A stretch of 64,000 nt of DNA, taken from positions 62,001 through 126,000 of the forward strand of contig NZ_SKBU01000014.1 in assembly GCF_004337705.1 (NCBI RefSeq), given 5' to 3'. This DNA is from Rubrobacter taiwanensis (GTDB lineage Bacteria > Actinomycetota > Rubrobacteria > Rubrobacterales > Rubrobacteraceae). The notes beneath the pieces were generated by a model. That model was not told the DNA's origin. It saw only the letters and a list, made by a program, of their open reading frames with translations, and did no database searches. Shown piece after piece: positions 17,163 through 26,189 of the stretch. A program made the translations under genes and the position numbers. Position 1 is the first letter of the stretch. Each line of letters starts with the position of its first letter.

Positions 17163-18391
17163 CGGAGATCGAACACCCGGTCGCCGATCTGCACTTCGTC
17201 CCCGGGCTGCGCCCCGGCCCTCCTGAGGGCGGCGAGGATGCCCCGATTCCGCAGCTCACGCTGGAAGTGCTCCACCGCCTCCGGGTTCTCCCAGTCGGTC
17301 TTGAGCACCAGCCGCTCGGCCAGCTCTCCGGAGACCCGGTAACCGCCGTTTACCGCCTCCACCCGCACCCCCTTCCAAGTCGGCCGGAAGGTCCGGTGTG
17401 TCTTCCGGTCCCCTCCGGACACGGACTCCAGCTCTTCCAGACGCTCTTTCAGCAGATCCGCAAGTTCCTCTACCCCCTCGCCGGTCGCAGCGGAGATCTG
17501 CGGAGAGTCCGGAAACACCTGTCCGAGATACTCCCGCAGCTCCTCATCCAGCAGATCCACCTTGTTGAGCACCACGATCGCAGGCTTCCCCGCAAGTCCG
17601 GCGGCCCCGAGCTCGGCCCGGAGCACGGCCTCCGCCCCCTCGGGGTCCCCGCTGGCGTCCAGCAATAGCACCAGGAGCCGCGAGCGTGCGACGTGGCGCA
17701 GGAAGCGGTTTCCGAGACCGCGCCCCTCGCTGGCCCCCTCGATGAGCCCCGGGATGTCCGCTACCACGAAGGGCTCGCGGTAGGCGCGGCGGTCCACGAC
17801 GCCCAGCCGGGGAGTGAGCGTGGTGAAGGGGTAGTCTCCCACCTTTGGCCGCGCCGCACTCAGAGCCGCGAGCAGGGAAGACTTGCCGGCGTTCGGCAGC
17901 CCCACCAGCCCCACATCGGAGAGCACGCGGAGCTCGAGCCGGATCTCACGCCGCTCGCCCGGAAGGCCTTTCTCGGCGAACGCCGGAGCCTGCCGGGTGG
18001 AGGTTGCAAAAGACTCGTTTCCCCTCCCTCCGGCCCCGCCCCGGGCCACCGTTACCCGATCTCCGGGCTTCTCAAGATCCGCCACCAGCTCGCCGTCGGA
18101 GTAGACGAGCGTGCCGACCGGAACCTCCAGGATCACGTCCTCTCCGCGCTCGCCGGCCCGGTTGCTCCCCTGCCCGTGCCGGCCGCGCCCGGCTTTCACC
18201 TCATGCCGGTAGGCGTAGGGCTCCAGCGTGGAGAGATCCTCGGTAGCAACCACTATAACCGAGCCGCCATCACCCCCGCGGCCGCCGTCAGGACCGCCGC
18301 GGGGACGGTACTTCTCACGGTTGAAGGAGACGCACCCGTCTCCGCCCCTTCCTCCCTGGACCAAGAGACGGGCTTCGTCTATGAACTGCAC
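17159..18391 (-). CDS. obgE: GTPase ObgE (CgtA)
   Basis: Obg is an essential GTPase in 50S assembly and stress signalling. The 410-residue protein has the glycine-rich Obg fold (1-158: FIDEARLLVQGGRGGDGCVSF, RGGPDGGRGGDGG). The G domain has GLPNAGKSS, DIPGLIEGASEGRGLG and NKVDLLD, and a C-terminal OCT domain covers about 325-410. The rplU-rpmA-obgE-nadD-rsfS order is the common bacterial one. Confidence 0.97.
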   Translation of the reverse strand: MQFIDEARLLVQGGRGGDGCVSFNREKYRPRGGPDGGRGGDGGSVIVVATEDLSTLEPYAYRHEVKAGRGRHGQGSNRAGERGEDVILEVPVGTLVYSDGELVADLEKPGDRVTVARGGAGGRGNESFATSTRQAPAFAEKGLPGERREIRLELRVLSDVGLVGLPNAGKSSLLAALSAARPKVGDYPFTTLTPRLGVVDRRAYREPFVVADIPGLIEGASEGRGLGNRFLRHVARSRLLVLLLDASGDPEGAEAVLRAELGAAGLAGKPAIVVLNKVDLLDEELREYLGQVFPDSPQISAATGEGVEELADLLKERLEELESVSGGDRKTHRTFRPTWKGVRVEAVNGGYRVSGELAERLVLKTDWENPEAVEHFQRELRNRGILAALRRAGAQPGDEVQIGDRVFDLR

Positions 18392-18419
18392 CGGGGTCAG
18401 AGCCCTCCGGTAGAGCCGG

Positions 18420-18680
18420 TCAGACCGTTCCCTCCTGCAGGACGCTCACCACGCTCCTGCCGCGCGACCTGCTGAACTTGACGAACCCGTCCACCGTGGC
18501 GAAGAGGGTGTCATCCCCGCCACGGCCGACGTTCAGGCCGGGGTGCACCTTCGTGCCGCGCTGCCGGACGATGATGCTCCCGGCGCTCACAAACTGGCCC
18601 CCGAAGGCCTTAACCCCCAGCCGCTTGCTCTCCGAGTCCCGGCCGTTCCGCGAGGAACCGCCGCCCTTCTTGTGAGCCAT
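18420..18680 (-). CDS. rpmA: 50S ribosomal protein L27
   Basis: L27 reaches into the peptidyl-transferase centre with its N-terminal tail. The 86-residue product starts [23 protein letters not shown] and continues [22 protein letters not shown], both family signatures. The mature-type AHKK start means no N-terminal propeptide of the Firmicutes kind. It lies 2 nt after rplU. Confidence 0.98.
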   Translation of the reverse strand: MAHKKGGGSSRNGRDSESKRLGVKAFGGQFVSAGSIIVRQRGTKVHPGLNVGRGGDDTLFATVDGFVKFSRSRGRSVVSVLQEGTV

Positions 18681-18682
18681 CT

Positions 18683-18973
18683 CTATGAAACCTCCAGTAC
18701 TTTGATCCGGGTCAGCTCCTGCCGGTGGCCCTTCTTCCTGCGGTAGCCCTTCTTGGGCTTGTACTTGTAGATGTGCAGCTTGCCTCCCCGCAGGTGCTCC
18801 AGAACCTCGACCTGGGCGGACTTCTCCTCGAGCTCGAAGTTCTCGCCGTCACCCGTAAAGCTGACCGGCAGCGAGAGCTTCTCGCCCACGCCGGCGTTCA
18901 GGCGGTTCACGACGAGCTCGTCACCCACGTTCACCCGGTACTGCCGACCACCGGTTTTCACGATTGCGAACAT
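18683..18973 (-). CDS. rplU: 50S ribosomal protein L21
   Basis: L21 binds 23S rRNA in the large subunit. The 96-residue product begins [20 protein letters not shown] and ends with the basic [22 protein letters not shown] signature. It is first in the rplU-rpmA-obgE run. The 89 nt upstream hold a small hairpin and a possible -10 (TAGAAT near 18991-18996 on the minus strand), but I see no convincing -35. Confidence 0.97.
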   Translation of the reverse strand: MFAIVKTGGRQYRVNVGDELVVNRLNAGVGEKLSLPVSFTGDGENFELEEKSAQVEVLEHLRGGKLHIYKYKPKKGYRRKKGHRQELTRIKVLEVS

Positions 18974-19033
18974 ACGCGATCTCCCGTAATTCTAACTGCT
19001 ATTCCAGAGAGTACCAGCGCACTATCTTACAAC

Positions 19034-19049
19034 CCGGCCGCCGGGCCGG
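19034..19049 (-). terminator. Hairpin between rodA and rplU
   Basis: CCGGCC and GGCCGG pair around a 4-nt loop 13 nt after the rodA stop, followed on the minus strand by GTTGTAAG. This is a possible weak terminator separating the rod-shape genes from the ribosomal genes. The T-tract is poor. Confidence 0.35.
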
Positions 19050-19062
19050 CAACGTCGTGCGG

Positions 19063-20217
19063 TCAGAGATCGGAGTGCCTGGCACCCCCGGCCTTCGAGC
19101 GCATGGCGATGCTCAAGAGCAACCCGATGGACATGACGCTCATGATCAGGCTGCTGCGGCCGTAGCTGACGAGCGGGAGCGGCAGACCGGTCACCGGCAT
19201 CATCCCCAGCGCCATCCCGATGTTCACGAAGACCTGAAAGACGAACATCGTGGAGACACCGACCGCCACCAGCACGCCGAACTTGTCCCGGGCTACCGTG
19301 CCGATGCGCAGGATGCGCCAGATCAGGATGAAGAACAGCGCCAGCACGATCATGCTCCCCACGAATCCGGTGCGCTCCGCGAGGTTGGAGAAGATGAAGT
19401 CCGTGTGATCCTCGGGGAGGAAGCCCAGGTTGGCGAGCGTGTTCGCCTCCAGTCCCTTGCCCAGGAGCCCTCCGGAGCCCACGGCTATCTTGGACTGCAG
19501 CACCTGATAGCTGAGGTCTGTAGAGAGCTCCGGTTGCAGGAAAGCGGTGAGGCGCTGGATCTGGTACTCGTGCAGAATGTTGAACTTGAGCGCCACGACG
19601 AAGGCCGCGATACCCGCCCCGAAGAGCGTCCCCAGATGCCAGAGCCGGGCCCCGCCGACGAAGACCATGGCGACGAAGACCGCGCCGAAGACCAACGCCG
19701 TGCCCAGATCCGGCTGCGTGAAGACGAGCAGGGTGGGGAGCATCATGATCCCCAGCGCCTTCAGGAAGGTTCCCCAGCTATCGGGGGGATTGTCCGAGAG
19801 GTACTTCGCCAGCACGACTATCATCAGCAGCTTGGCGAACTCCGAGGGCTGAACCTGAAACGGCCCGAGCTCGATCCAGCTCTTCGCTCCGTTGATGGTC
19901 GTGCCGAAGAAGGCCACGGCGAGCAGCATGGCGATGGCCGCCCCGAAGAGCCACTCGGCGAAGCCCTTCAAACGCCGGTAGTCCATCAGGGCCAGCGGCA
20001 CGGCCAGGGCTACGCCGGCCACGAGTCCGGCGGCCTGATTGGTAGCGTAGTAGGGGCCGTTCTCCACCCCAGAGGTGTAGACGGCGAAGATCCCGAACCC
20101 CGTAAGGGCCAGCGCCGCGGCTATGAGCACCGGATCCAAACCCCGGAATCTGCCGCGTCCCGGAAGCTTCACCCCGGCCTGCGGCGTGGTCGTAGTCGTG
20201 CTGCGGGTTATGCTCAT
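19063..20217 (-). CDS. rodA: Rod shape protein RodA, SEDS peptidoglycan glycosyltransferase
   Basis: RodA polymerises glycan strands from lipid II for cell elongation with a class B PBP. The 384-residue protein has about ten membrane helices and SEDS motifs: GAKSWIELGPFQVQPSEFAKL, TQPDLGTAL with the catalytic-type Asp, FLPEDHTDFIFS, and the C-terminal TGLPLPLVSYGRSS. It sits with mreB, mreC and mreD. The partner PBP2 is not in the block but about 27 kb away at 47490-49487. Confidence 0.96.
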   Translation of the reverse strand: MSITRSTTTTTPQAGVKLPGRGRFRGLDPVLIAAALALTGFGIFAVYTSGVENGPYYATNQAAGLVAGVALAVPLALMDYRRLKGFAEWLFGAAIAMLLAVAFFGTTINGAKSWIELGPFQVQPSEFAKLLMIVVLAKYLSDNPPDSWGTFLKALGIMMLPTLLVFTQPDLGTALVFGAVFVAMVFVGGARLWHLGTLFGAGIAAFVVALKFNILHEYQIQRLTAFLQPELSTDLSYQVLQSKIAVGSGGLLGKGLEANTLANLGFLPEDHTDFIFSNLAERTGFVGSMIVLALFFILIWRILRIGTVARDKFGVLVAVGVSTMFVFQVFVNIGMALGMMPVTGLPLPLVSYGRSSLIMSVMSIGLLLSIAMRSKAGGARHSDL

Positions 20218-20223
20218 CTCAGA

Positions 20224-20721
20224 TCACCCGATCAGGCCGAACCTCTCCATTACCCTGCAGAACAGATACGCCAGCAGACCGTTGAGCAACACGTCCGGCA
20301 TCACGCCCACGACCATAAACCGCCCAACCGGCACGCTCCCGTACCCTGAGAGATTTAACGCCGTAATCCCTATGATGTCAAATGCCGCGACCGCGAGCAT
20401 CACCACGAAAACGAGGGTAAGGCGCGTGTTGTACTTCCTGAACCCAACCCCGGAGCGCACCGCCAGGAACGCAGCCACCAGCCCCGCCAGCGCGTGCGTC
20501 CCGAAAAGCCCGCCGCCCAGCGCGTCCGTGAGCACGCCGCCGAAGAATCCCACCAGTATCCCCTGCAGATCCCGCAGCCCCGCAGCGGCGAAGACTATCC
20601 CGATGATCATGAACCGGGGAGCGGCATAGCCCAGGGTGAGATACGGAGCGACGGCGACCTCCAGAACGGCGGCGAAAGCGACCAGGAGAGCGGCCCACGG
20701 GGTAGGGAGCAGCCTCACCAA
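20224..20721 (-). CDS. mreD: Rod shape-determining protein MreD
   Basis: MreD is a small integral membrane component of the elongasome. The 165-residue protein has about five hydrophobic helices, with the family-like VGFFGGVLTDALGGGLFGTHAL. Starts at TTG 20721 or the adjacent GTG 20718 overlap the mreC stop. Identification rests on length, topology and position between mreC and rodA. Confidence 0.88.
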   Translation of the reverse strand: MVRLLPTPWAALLVAFAAVLEVAVAPYLTLGYAAPRFMIIGIVFAAAGLRDLQGILVGFFGGVLTDALGGGLFGTHALAGLVAAFLAVRSGVGFRKYNTRLTLVFVVMLAVAAFDIIGITALNLSGYGSVPVGRFMVVGVMPDVLLNGLLAYLFCRVMERFGLIG

Positions 20722-21617
20722 TCAATAATCACCCTCACTTCCCGTAGAGCATCGGGGTTTACCGCGGGTGAGACCACGATCTTCTTGTACTGATCCAGGT
20801 CCTGGGAGCTGACCGACGCCACCGTACCGACGAAGAGCCCCGGCGGGAAGAGCAGCTCGCGCTCCCCGGCCCGGCCGCTCGTGATCACGTAGTCGTCCTT
20901 CTCCACCCGGTCACTGAGCTCTACGTAGTCTATCCCGAGCGATCCCTCCCAGCTCGTCTGGAGCAGTCCCTCCCCGTAGACCACCCCCTCATCCTCGGGA
21001 GGCTGCACCTCACCGGTGCTCCGGTCGAAACTCGCCGGGGGCACGGTCGTCACCCCGGCGGCGAACGCCTGATCGGTTATGAGCATCACCTCGGCCGTGT
21101 TCGGCGTCACCCTCTCGGTGGTGCGCCCGACGAGCGTGTTGTTCCCGACCACCACGGGCTGCTCGGGCTTCACCCCGTCCTCGGACCCGACGTTGATCAC
21201 GATCCGGTTTGCGAACTGCCCGCCCACCGGAGCGATCACCCGCGCCAGCGGCGAGTACTCGTAACCGGCGCGCTGACCGTCCAGCATCTCGCGCAGCCGC
21301 TGGTTCTCCTGCACCAGCCGGGCGTTCTCCGCGGCCTGCTCCCTGTAGCGCATGAGCTCCTCTTCCAGCTGTGCCTCGCGCTCGGCCGCGCCGAAGGCGC
21401 CCTGAACGTAGCCCCCGACCGTCTGGAACGGCCAGGCGAGCGCTCCCACCACACCGTGCACGGGCCGCAAAACCTCCATCGCCCCGAGCTGCACGGTGTG
21501 CAGCGGCCCGGAGTCCGGATCCTCCTTCACGTATACGGTGAACAGGATCAGACACACGACCGCGAGTATGGCGAAGGCCGCAAGCCCCCCTGGGCTACTA
21601 GTCTTGCGCCGCCCCAT
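20715..21617 (-). CDS. mreC: Rod shape-determining protein MreC
   Basis: MreC links cytoplasmic MreB to the periplasmic cell-wall synthases. The 300-residue protein has an N-terminal membrane anchor (about 12-30), a coiled coil (about 75-115, AEREAQLEEELMRYREQAAENARL as part of it) and a beta-rich domain. That domain includes the typical NVGSEDGVKPEQPVV and VITSGRAGERELLFPPGLFVGTV. The gene is 3 nt after mreB and overlaps mreD. Confidence 0.94.
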   Translation of the reverse strand: MGRRKTSSPGGLAAFAILAVVCLILFTVYVKEDPDSGPLHTVQLGAMEVLRPVHGVVGALAWPFQTVGGYVQGAFGAAEREAQLEEELMRYREQAAENARLVQENQRLREMLDGQRAGYEYSPLARVIAPVGGQFANRIVINVGSEDGVKPEQPVVVGNNTLVGRTTERVTPNTAEVMLITDQAFAAGVTTVPPASFDRSTGEVQPPEDEGVVYGEGLLQTSWEGSLGIDYVELSDRVEKDDYVITSGRAGERELLFPPGLFVGTVASVSSQDLDQYKKIVVSPAVNPDALREVRVIIDW

Positions 21618-21620
21618 AGA

Positions 21621-22649
21621 TCAGTTGGAAGAGAGCGCGCTCTGGTAGTACTCCATCTCCTCCAGCGAGCGGCCGGATCCGATCGCCACGCACATCAGCG
21701 GATCATCAGCCACATGCACCGGAATCCCGGTCTCCCGCCGCAACCGTTCGTCCAGGAGCCGCAGCAGCGCTCCACCGCCGGCGAGCACCATCCCCCGGTC
21801 CATAATATCCGAGGCCAGCTCGGGCGGCGTGCGGTCGAGCGTGTCCTTCACCGCCGCCACGATGGCGTCCACCTGCACGCTCACGGCCTCCCGGATCTCC
21901 TCGCTCGTAATGACCACCGTTTTGGGCAACCCGGTCACCAGATCCCGGCCCCTGATCTCGGCCGACTCCTCCTCCGGCAGCGGGAAGGCGCTGCCCAGCT
22001 CGATCTTGAGCTGTTCCGCCGTCTGAGTCCCGATGGCGAGCTTGTACTCCCGCTGAATATAGGTGGCGATGGCGTCGTCTATCTCGTCGCCGGCGATGCG
22101 GATGGAGGACTTGGTTACGATCCCTCCGAGCGAGATCACGGCCACCTCGCTCGTCCCGCCGCCAATATCTATTATCATGGAGCCCTGCGCCTCGTTCACC
22201 GGCAGTCCGGCTCCGATGGCGGCGGCCATCGGCTCCTCGATGGTGAACGCCTGGCGCGCTCCGGCCGACTCGGTCGCCTCCTTGACCGCCCTCAGCTCCA
22301 CCCCCGTCACCCCCGAGGGCACGCACACCACGACCCGGGGCCCGATCAGGGACGGCAGCAGCGGCCGGTTGGGCTGCACCTTGCGGATGAAGTAGGAGAG
22401 CATCTTCTCCGTGACCTCGAAATCCGCGATAACCCCATCCTTGAGCGGCCGCATCGCCACGATGTTGCCCGGCGTGCGCCCCAGCATCCGCTTGGCCGCC
22501 GCCCCCACGGCCAGAACCTTCTCCGTCTTGGTGTCTATGGCCACGACCGAGGGCTCCGAGAGCACGATGCCCTGTCCCTTTACGAAGACAAGCGTGTTCG
22601 CCGTACCCAGATCTATAGCTACGTCTCTCCCGAACAGTCCTCCGAACAT
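21621..22649 (-). CDS. mreB: Rod shape-determining protein MreB
   Basis: MreB is the bacterial actin homologue guiding lateral wall synthesis. The 342-residue product has the actin-fold motifs [34 protein letters not shown] and the C-terminal [15 protein letters not shown]. The ATG at 22649 ([15 protein letters not shown]) is the natural start; an in-frame upstream extension lacks similarity. With mreC, mreD and rodA it implies a rod-shaped or elongating cell. Confidence 0.97.
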   Translation of the reverse strand: MFGGLFGRDVAIDLGTANTLVFVKGQGIVLSEPSVVAIDTKTEKVLAVGAAAKRMLGRTPGNIVAMRPLKDGVIADFEVTEKMLSYFIRKVQPNRPLLPSLIGPRVVVCVPSGVTGVELRAVKEATESAGARQAFTIEEPMAAAIGAGLPVNEAQGSMIIDIGGGTSEVAVISLGGIVTKSSIRIAGDEIDDAIATYIQREYKLAIGTQTAEQLKIELGSAFPLPEEESAEIRGRDLVTGLPKTVVITSEEIREAVSVQVDAIVAAVKDTLDRTPPELASDIMDRGMVLAGGGALLRLLDERLRRETGIPVHVADDPLMCVAIGSGRSLEEMEYYQSALSSN

Positions 22650-22692
22650 CCTGCCCCTGCCTGTCGAGTCTGAGCTCCGCCCCTGCGTGAAG

Positions 22693-23382
22693 CTAGAGCA
22701 TCTTGTTCTCTCGCATCGAGAAGAACCCGTCACCTATTATGACGTGGTCCAGCAAGTCTATTCCCAGTATTCCGGAAGCCTCGACGAGCCGGCGGGTCAC
22801 CTCCCGGTCCTGACGGCTCGGCTCAACCCTCCCGGTCGGGTGGTTGTGCGCCAGGATCACGCTCGCGGCGCTGGCCCGAACCGCCGGCTTGAAGACCTCC
22901 CGGGGATGGACGAGGGCTTCGGAGACGGTGCCAACCGAGATGACCGGGCTCCCGATCACTTCATTCTTCGTGTTGAGCAGCACGGCGATGAAGTTCTCCC
23001 GGTCCGCGTTGGCTATCCTGCCTCTCAAAAGCTCGTCTACGTCCGCTGGCGATGATACCACGGGGCGTTCGGGGTTGCGAACCCGGGCGACCCGCTTGCC
23101 GAGTTCGACCGCGGCCAGGATTATGCACGCCTTGGCCTCCCCGATGCCGTTGACCTGCATCAGCTCGTGCGCCGAAACACCGTAGAGACCGTGCAACCCG
23201 CCGCTGTCGGAGATGACCTGCTGCGCCAGCTCTACCGCGGTCTTCTCCCGGCTCCCGATGCCGAAGAGCAGTCCCAGCAGCTCCGCGCTGGAGAGCGCCT
23301 CCGGCCCCTCAGCCAGGAGCCTCTCCCGCGGCCGCAGCTCGGGCGGCAGCTCTTTTATCGTGTAGCGGCGCTGCCGTACCAA
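22693..23382 (-). CDS. radC: RadC-family JAB-domain protein
   Basis: The 229-residue protein has an N-terminal helix-hairpin-helix region (about 1-100, with [13 protein letters not shown]) and a C-terminal JAB/MPN+ metalloprotease-like domain. [14 protein letters not shown] supplies the His-x-His...Asp zinc ligands. The name comes from an old repair assignment; the real role is not settled. A TTG start at 23382 overlaps maf by 28 nt. Confidence 0.93.
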   Translation of the reverse strand: MVRQRRYTIKELPPELRPRERLLAEGPEALSSAELLGLLFGIGSREKTAVELAQQVISDSGGLHGLYGVSAHELMQVNGIGEAKACIILAAVELGKRVARVRNPERPVVSSPADVDELLRGRIANADRENFIAVLLNTKNEVIGSPVISVGTVSEALVHPREVFKPAVRASAASVILAHNHPTGRVEPSRQDREVTRRLVEASGILGIDLLDHVIIGDGFFSMRENKML

Positions 23383-23936
23383 CGCACCCCGTAACCCTTG
23401 AGCAACCGGCTTGCGAGCACCAGCGGCAGTCCCACCACATTGGTGTAGTCGCCCCGGATCTCCTCCACGAAGAGGGCAGCCCTCCCCTGTATCGCGTAGC
23501 CCCCGGCCTTTCCGACACCTTCTCCGAGAGCCACGTACGCCTCGAACTCTTCCTCCTCCAGCTCCCGCATCTTCACCCGGGTCCCGAGATACCCGACCCT
23601 GACGTCCTCCCCCCGGGCCACGGCGACCCCAGAGTACACCTCGTGCCAGCGCCCCCGCAACATTCCCAGCATCCTGCGGACGTCCCGCTCACCGGTAGCC
23701 TGCCCGAGCACCCGCTCTCCGGGAATATACACGACCGTGTCGGCTCCGAGCACCACCCGTCCGGGATGCGCAAGGGCTACCTTGCGGGCCTTGCCCAGAG
23801 CGTTCGAACGCACCGTCCCGACCGGATCTTCGAGCAAGACCTCCGGATAGCCGCTCTTCTGTACCTCGAAATCGAACCCCGCCTGGCGGAGGAGGTCCAC
23901 CCGGCGGGGCGACTCCGAAGCGAGTATGAACCGCAA
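23355..23936 (-). CDS. maf: Maf-family nucleotide pyrophosphatase
   Basis: Maf proteins hydrolyse non-canonical or modified nucleoside triphosphates and affect septation. The 193-residue product begins [19 protein letters not shown] and has GADTVVYI and the [26 protein letters not shown] signature. It lies between ndk and radC; maf beside radC and mreBCD is a frequent gene order. Confidence 0.95.
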   Translation of the reverse strand: MRFILASESPRRVDLLRQAGFDFEVQKSGYPEVLLEDPVGTVRSNALGKARKVALAHPGRVVLGADTVVYIPGERVLGQATGERDVRRMLGMLRGRWHEVYSGVAVARGEDVRVGYLGTRVKMRELEEEEFEAYVALGEGVGKAGGYAIQGRAALFVEEIRGDYTNVVGLPLVLASRLLKGYGVRWYGSAATR

Positions 23937-23944
23937 GGCCTGCT

Positions 23945-24346
23945 CTACTCGCCGAAGAAGAGCCGGATCTCGCGCTCGGCGTTCTCGGGAGAGTCGGAGC
24001 CGTGAACCAGGTTGTCCGGCATGCTCAGAGCCAGGTCGCCCCGGATGGTCCCCGGAGCCGCCTCGGCCGGGTTGGTGGCTCCCATGAGGTTGCGCACGGC
24101 CTTGACCGCTCCGTCCCCGCCGACCCGCATCGCCACAACGGGCGTGGAGGTGATGAACTCCACCAGCTCCTCGAAGAAGGGCTTCTCCCGGTGCTCGGCG
24201 TAGTGCTCCTCGGCGAGCTCGCGGCTCACGCTCATCATCCTGAGGTCCCGGATGTAGAGCCCCTTATCCTCTATGCGACGGATGATCTCCCCGATCAGCC
24301 GCCGCTTCACACCATCGCCCTTGACCAACACCAGAGTCTCTTCCAA
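23945..24346 (-). CDS. ndk: Nucleoside diphosphate kinase
   Basis: Ndk equilibrates nucleoside tri- and diphosphates through a phospho-histidine. The 133-residue protein has [21 protein letters not shown] at the start and the [17 protein letters not shown] active site, where the His before GSDS is phosphorylated. The start is the TTG at 24346 with AAGGAG 5 nt upstream; the frame is open far upstream but without kinase similarity. Confidence 0.96.
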   Translation of the reverse strand: MEETLVLVKGDGVKRRLIGEIIRRIEDKGLYIRDLRMMSVSRELAEEHYAEHREKPFFEELVEFITSTPVVAMRVGGDGAVKAVRNLMGATNPAEAAPGTIRGDLALSMPDNLVHGSDSPENAEREIRLFFGE

Positions 24347-24348
24347 AC

Positions 24349-24864
24349 CTACTCCTTCTCGTACGGTCGGTTCTCCAGCTGTACGCGGCGGGTGTTGCGC
24401 CCCCGCTGCTCCCGGGCGCAGTAGGGACAGACCTCCCACTCGAGGTTGATCGCCCGGGAGCAGTTGATACACGGCTTCTTGAGCTGCCGGCCGCACTCGG
24501 GACAGATCAAAAAATCCCGCTCCACCATAGCCCGGCAGCTCGGGCAGACCTGTATCTGATGCCTCAGCTCCCGCTCCAGCACGGCCAGCTCCAGCTCGCG
24601 CTCCCGGGAGTCCAGAAGGTACTCCGGCGGCCGAACGATGAGGTAGATGAGGGTGCCGACGAATGGGAAGATGAGCGCGATCAGGGCCCAATATATCTTC
24701 ACCGCCCCCCGGCGCGAGGCGTCCACATACGTCCAGTAGACGAGCGAGAGCCAGAGCACGACGATGAACAGCCCCATGAGCTGCAGGAAGAGCCGCAGCA
24801 GCGGGCTGCCTAGAATATCGCCGATGAGCTGGAAGGGGTCGGTGTCCTGCTGCAGGAACGCCAA
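24349..24864 (-). CDS. Membrane protein with C-terminal double zinc ribbon
   Basis: The function is unknown. The 171-residue protein has two membrane helices (about 24-46 and 58-76) followed by a charged helix and two zinc-ribbon units: CPSC/CPEC near 108-126 and CINC/CPYC near 133-150. The N-terminal part resembles the phospholipase D-nuclease N-terminal type membrane segment ([27 protein letters not shown]). Its stop is 2 nt before the ndk start. Confidence 0.75.
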   Translation of the reverse strand: MAFLQQDTDPFQLIGDILGSPLLRLFLQLMGLFIVVLWLSLVYWTYVDASRRGAVKIYWALIALIFPFVGTLIYLIVRPPEYLLDSRERELELAVLERELRHQIQVCPSCRAMVERDFLICPECGRQLKKPCINCSRAINLEWEVCPYCAREQRGRNTRRVQLENRPYEKE

Positions 24865-24870
24865 ACCCGA

Positions 24871-24972
24871 CTACCCCATCGCAGCCCTGACGAAGGCGTA
24901 GCCGAAAACGAAGGACAAACCGGCTACTGCCAGCAGCAACACGGCGAACTTGCGGTTCAGCACCTCTCTCAC
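24871..24972 (-). CDS. Small single-helix membrane protein, 33 residues
   Basis: A GTG at 24972 overlaps the folC stop (GTGA) and opens a 33-codon frame ending in TAG. The peptide has a charged N-terminus (REVLNRK), one hydrophobic helix ([20 protein letters not shown]) and a short tail. A GGAGG sits just upstream, somewhat close. Coupling to folC and the clear membrane-helix composition support it; it is too short for homology to help. Confidence 0.5.
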   Translation of the reverse strand: MREVLNRKFAVLLLAVAGLSFVFGYAFVRAAMG

Positions 24973-26186
24973 AACACCTCCCGGGCCCGCGCGCAAGTGT
25001 ACAAAGATCCCGTAACCAGCACAACCCCCCCGCTCACCTGCGCCTCGGACACGGCCGATCTAAGAGCCGCCGCCACATCCCGCTCTATCCGTCCGGGGCG
25101 GCCCGCCGAGTCCCGGGGATCGAAGGTCCGGCCGACCCACTCCGGATCGGCGGCGCGCTCGCTCGGGGGCTCCACGAGATAGAGCGAATCCGCACCCTCC
25201 CGCAGGGGATCGAGCATACTCGCTATGTCTTTGTCCTGCAGCACGCCGAAGACGACCGTCAGGGGCCGCCCACAGAACCGCTCCCGTACGGCCGCGAGGG
25301 CGGCCCGGATGCCGGCCGGGTTGTGTCCTCCGTCGACAACAACCGGCACGCCGCCGCACCGGCGCACCTCGAAGCGCGCCGGAAGCAGCCGCACCACCCG
25401 GATCGCCCGCGCCCGCTCGTCCGGAGCGAGCTTTCGGCCCAGCGCGAGCTCGGCGGCCCGGAGGCCAAGCGCAGCCGAGCGCCGCTGGTAGCCGGCGAGC
25501 TCCTCCGGCCCCGCGCTCTCCGCACACACCCCCGCAAGCTCCGCTCCGGTGCGCTCGCAGAGCTCGCGCGCGATCCTCACCACCCGCCCGTCGGCGGTCC
25601 CGAGCAGGAGCACCATACCCTTCGTCAGCGGAGCCAACTTCTCCCGGGCGATCTCCTCCACGGTCTCTCCGAGCTGCTGGGTGTGGTCCAGACTCACGTT
25701 CGTGAGCACCAGCAGCTCAGACTCGCCGGCAGAGGTGGCGTCGTAGCGGGCCCCGAGCCCGGCCTCCAGCACGGCCCACTCCAGACCCCGGTCGGCGAAG
25801 AGCTTCATCGCCCCGGCGGTGAGCAGTTCGAACTGCGACGCCGGGATCCCGTGGCGATCGGCCAGCCGGATAACCTCACCCACACCCTGGGCGAACTCCT
25901 CCTCGGAGATGAAACCGTCGCCCAGCAGGACGCGCTCGGTGTACGAGTTCACGTGCGGAGAGAGATATGCCCCGGCGACCACCCCCGTGGCCTCCAGCGC
26001 CCCGGCTGCCACGACCGCCGCGGTCCCCTTGCCGTTGGTGCCGACGACCTGGATGCTCCTGAACCTCCGCTGCGGATCTCCCAGCAGCCTCAGCAGCCGC
26101 CGGGTGCGGTCCAGTCCCATGGTGATGAACCGTCTGCGGTCCAGCTCCCCGCAGACGGCCTCGTAGCTGCAAGCTCCCGTGAACAA
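24969..26186 (-). CDS. folC: Folylpolyglutamate synthase / dihydrofolate synthase
   Basis: FolC ligates glutamate to dihydropteroate and folates. The 405-residue Mur-ligase-family protein has [16 protein letters not shown] (ATP loop), the [13 protein letters not shown] signature and ELLTAGAM. It also has a C-terminal domain with [16 protein letters not shown]. The TTG start at 26186 follows the valS stop by a few bases. The valS-folC pair is common. Confidence 0.94.
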   Translation of the reverse strand: MFTGACSYEAVCGELDRRRFITMGLDRTRRLLRLLGDPQRRFRSIQVVGTNGKGTAAVVAAGALEATGVVAGAYLSPHVNSYTERVLLGDGFISEEEFAQGVGEVIRLADRHGIPASQFELLTAGAMKLFADRGLEWAVLEAGLGARYDATSAGESELLVLTNVSLDHTQQLGETVEEIAREKLAPLTKGMVLLLGTADGRVVRIARELCERTGAELAGVCAESAGPEELAGYQRRSAALGLRAAELALGRKLAPDERARAIRVVRLLPARFEVRRCGGVPVVVDGGHNPAGIRAALAAVRERFCGRPLTVVFGVLQDKDIASMLDPLREGADSLYLVEPPSERAADPEWVGRTFDPRDSAGRPGRIERDVAAALRSAVSEAQVSGGVVLVTGSLYTCARAREVL

Positions 26187-26189
26187 AGG

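Noticed and set aside
18964-20349. Long plus-strand open frame opposite rodA
   Set aside because: Antisense shadow of rodA with low-complexity Gln/His/Asp composition and no recognisable motif.
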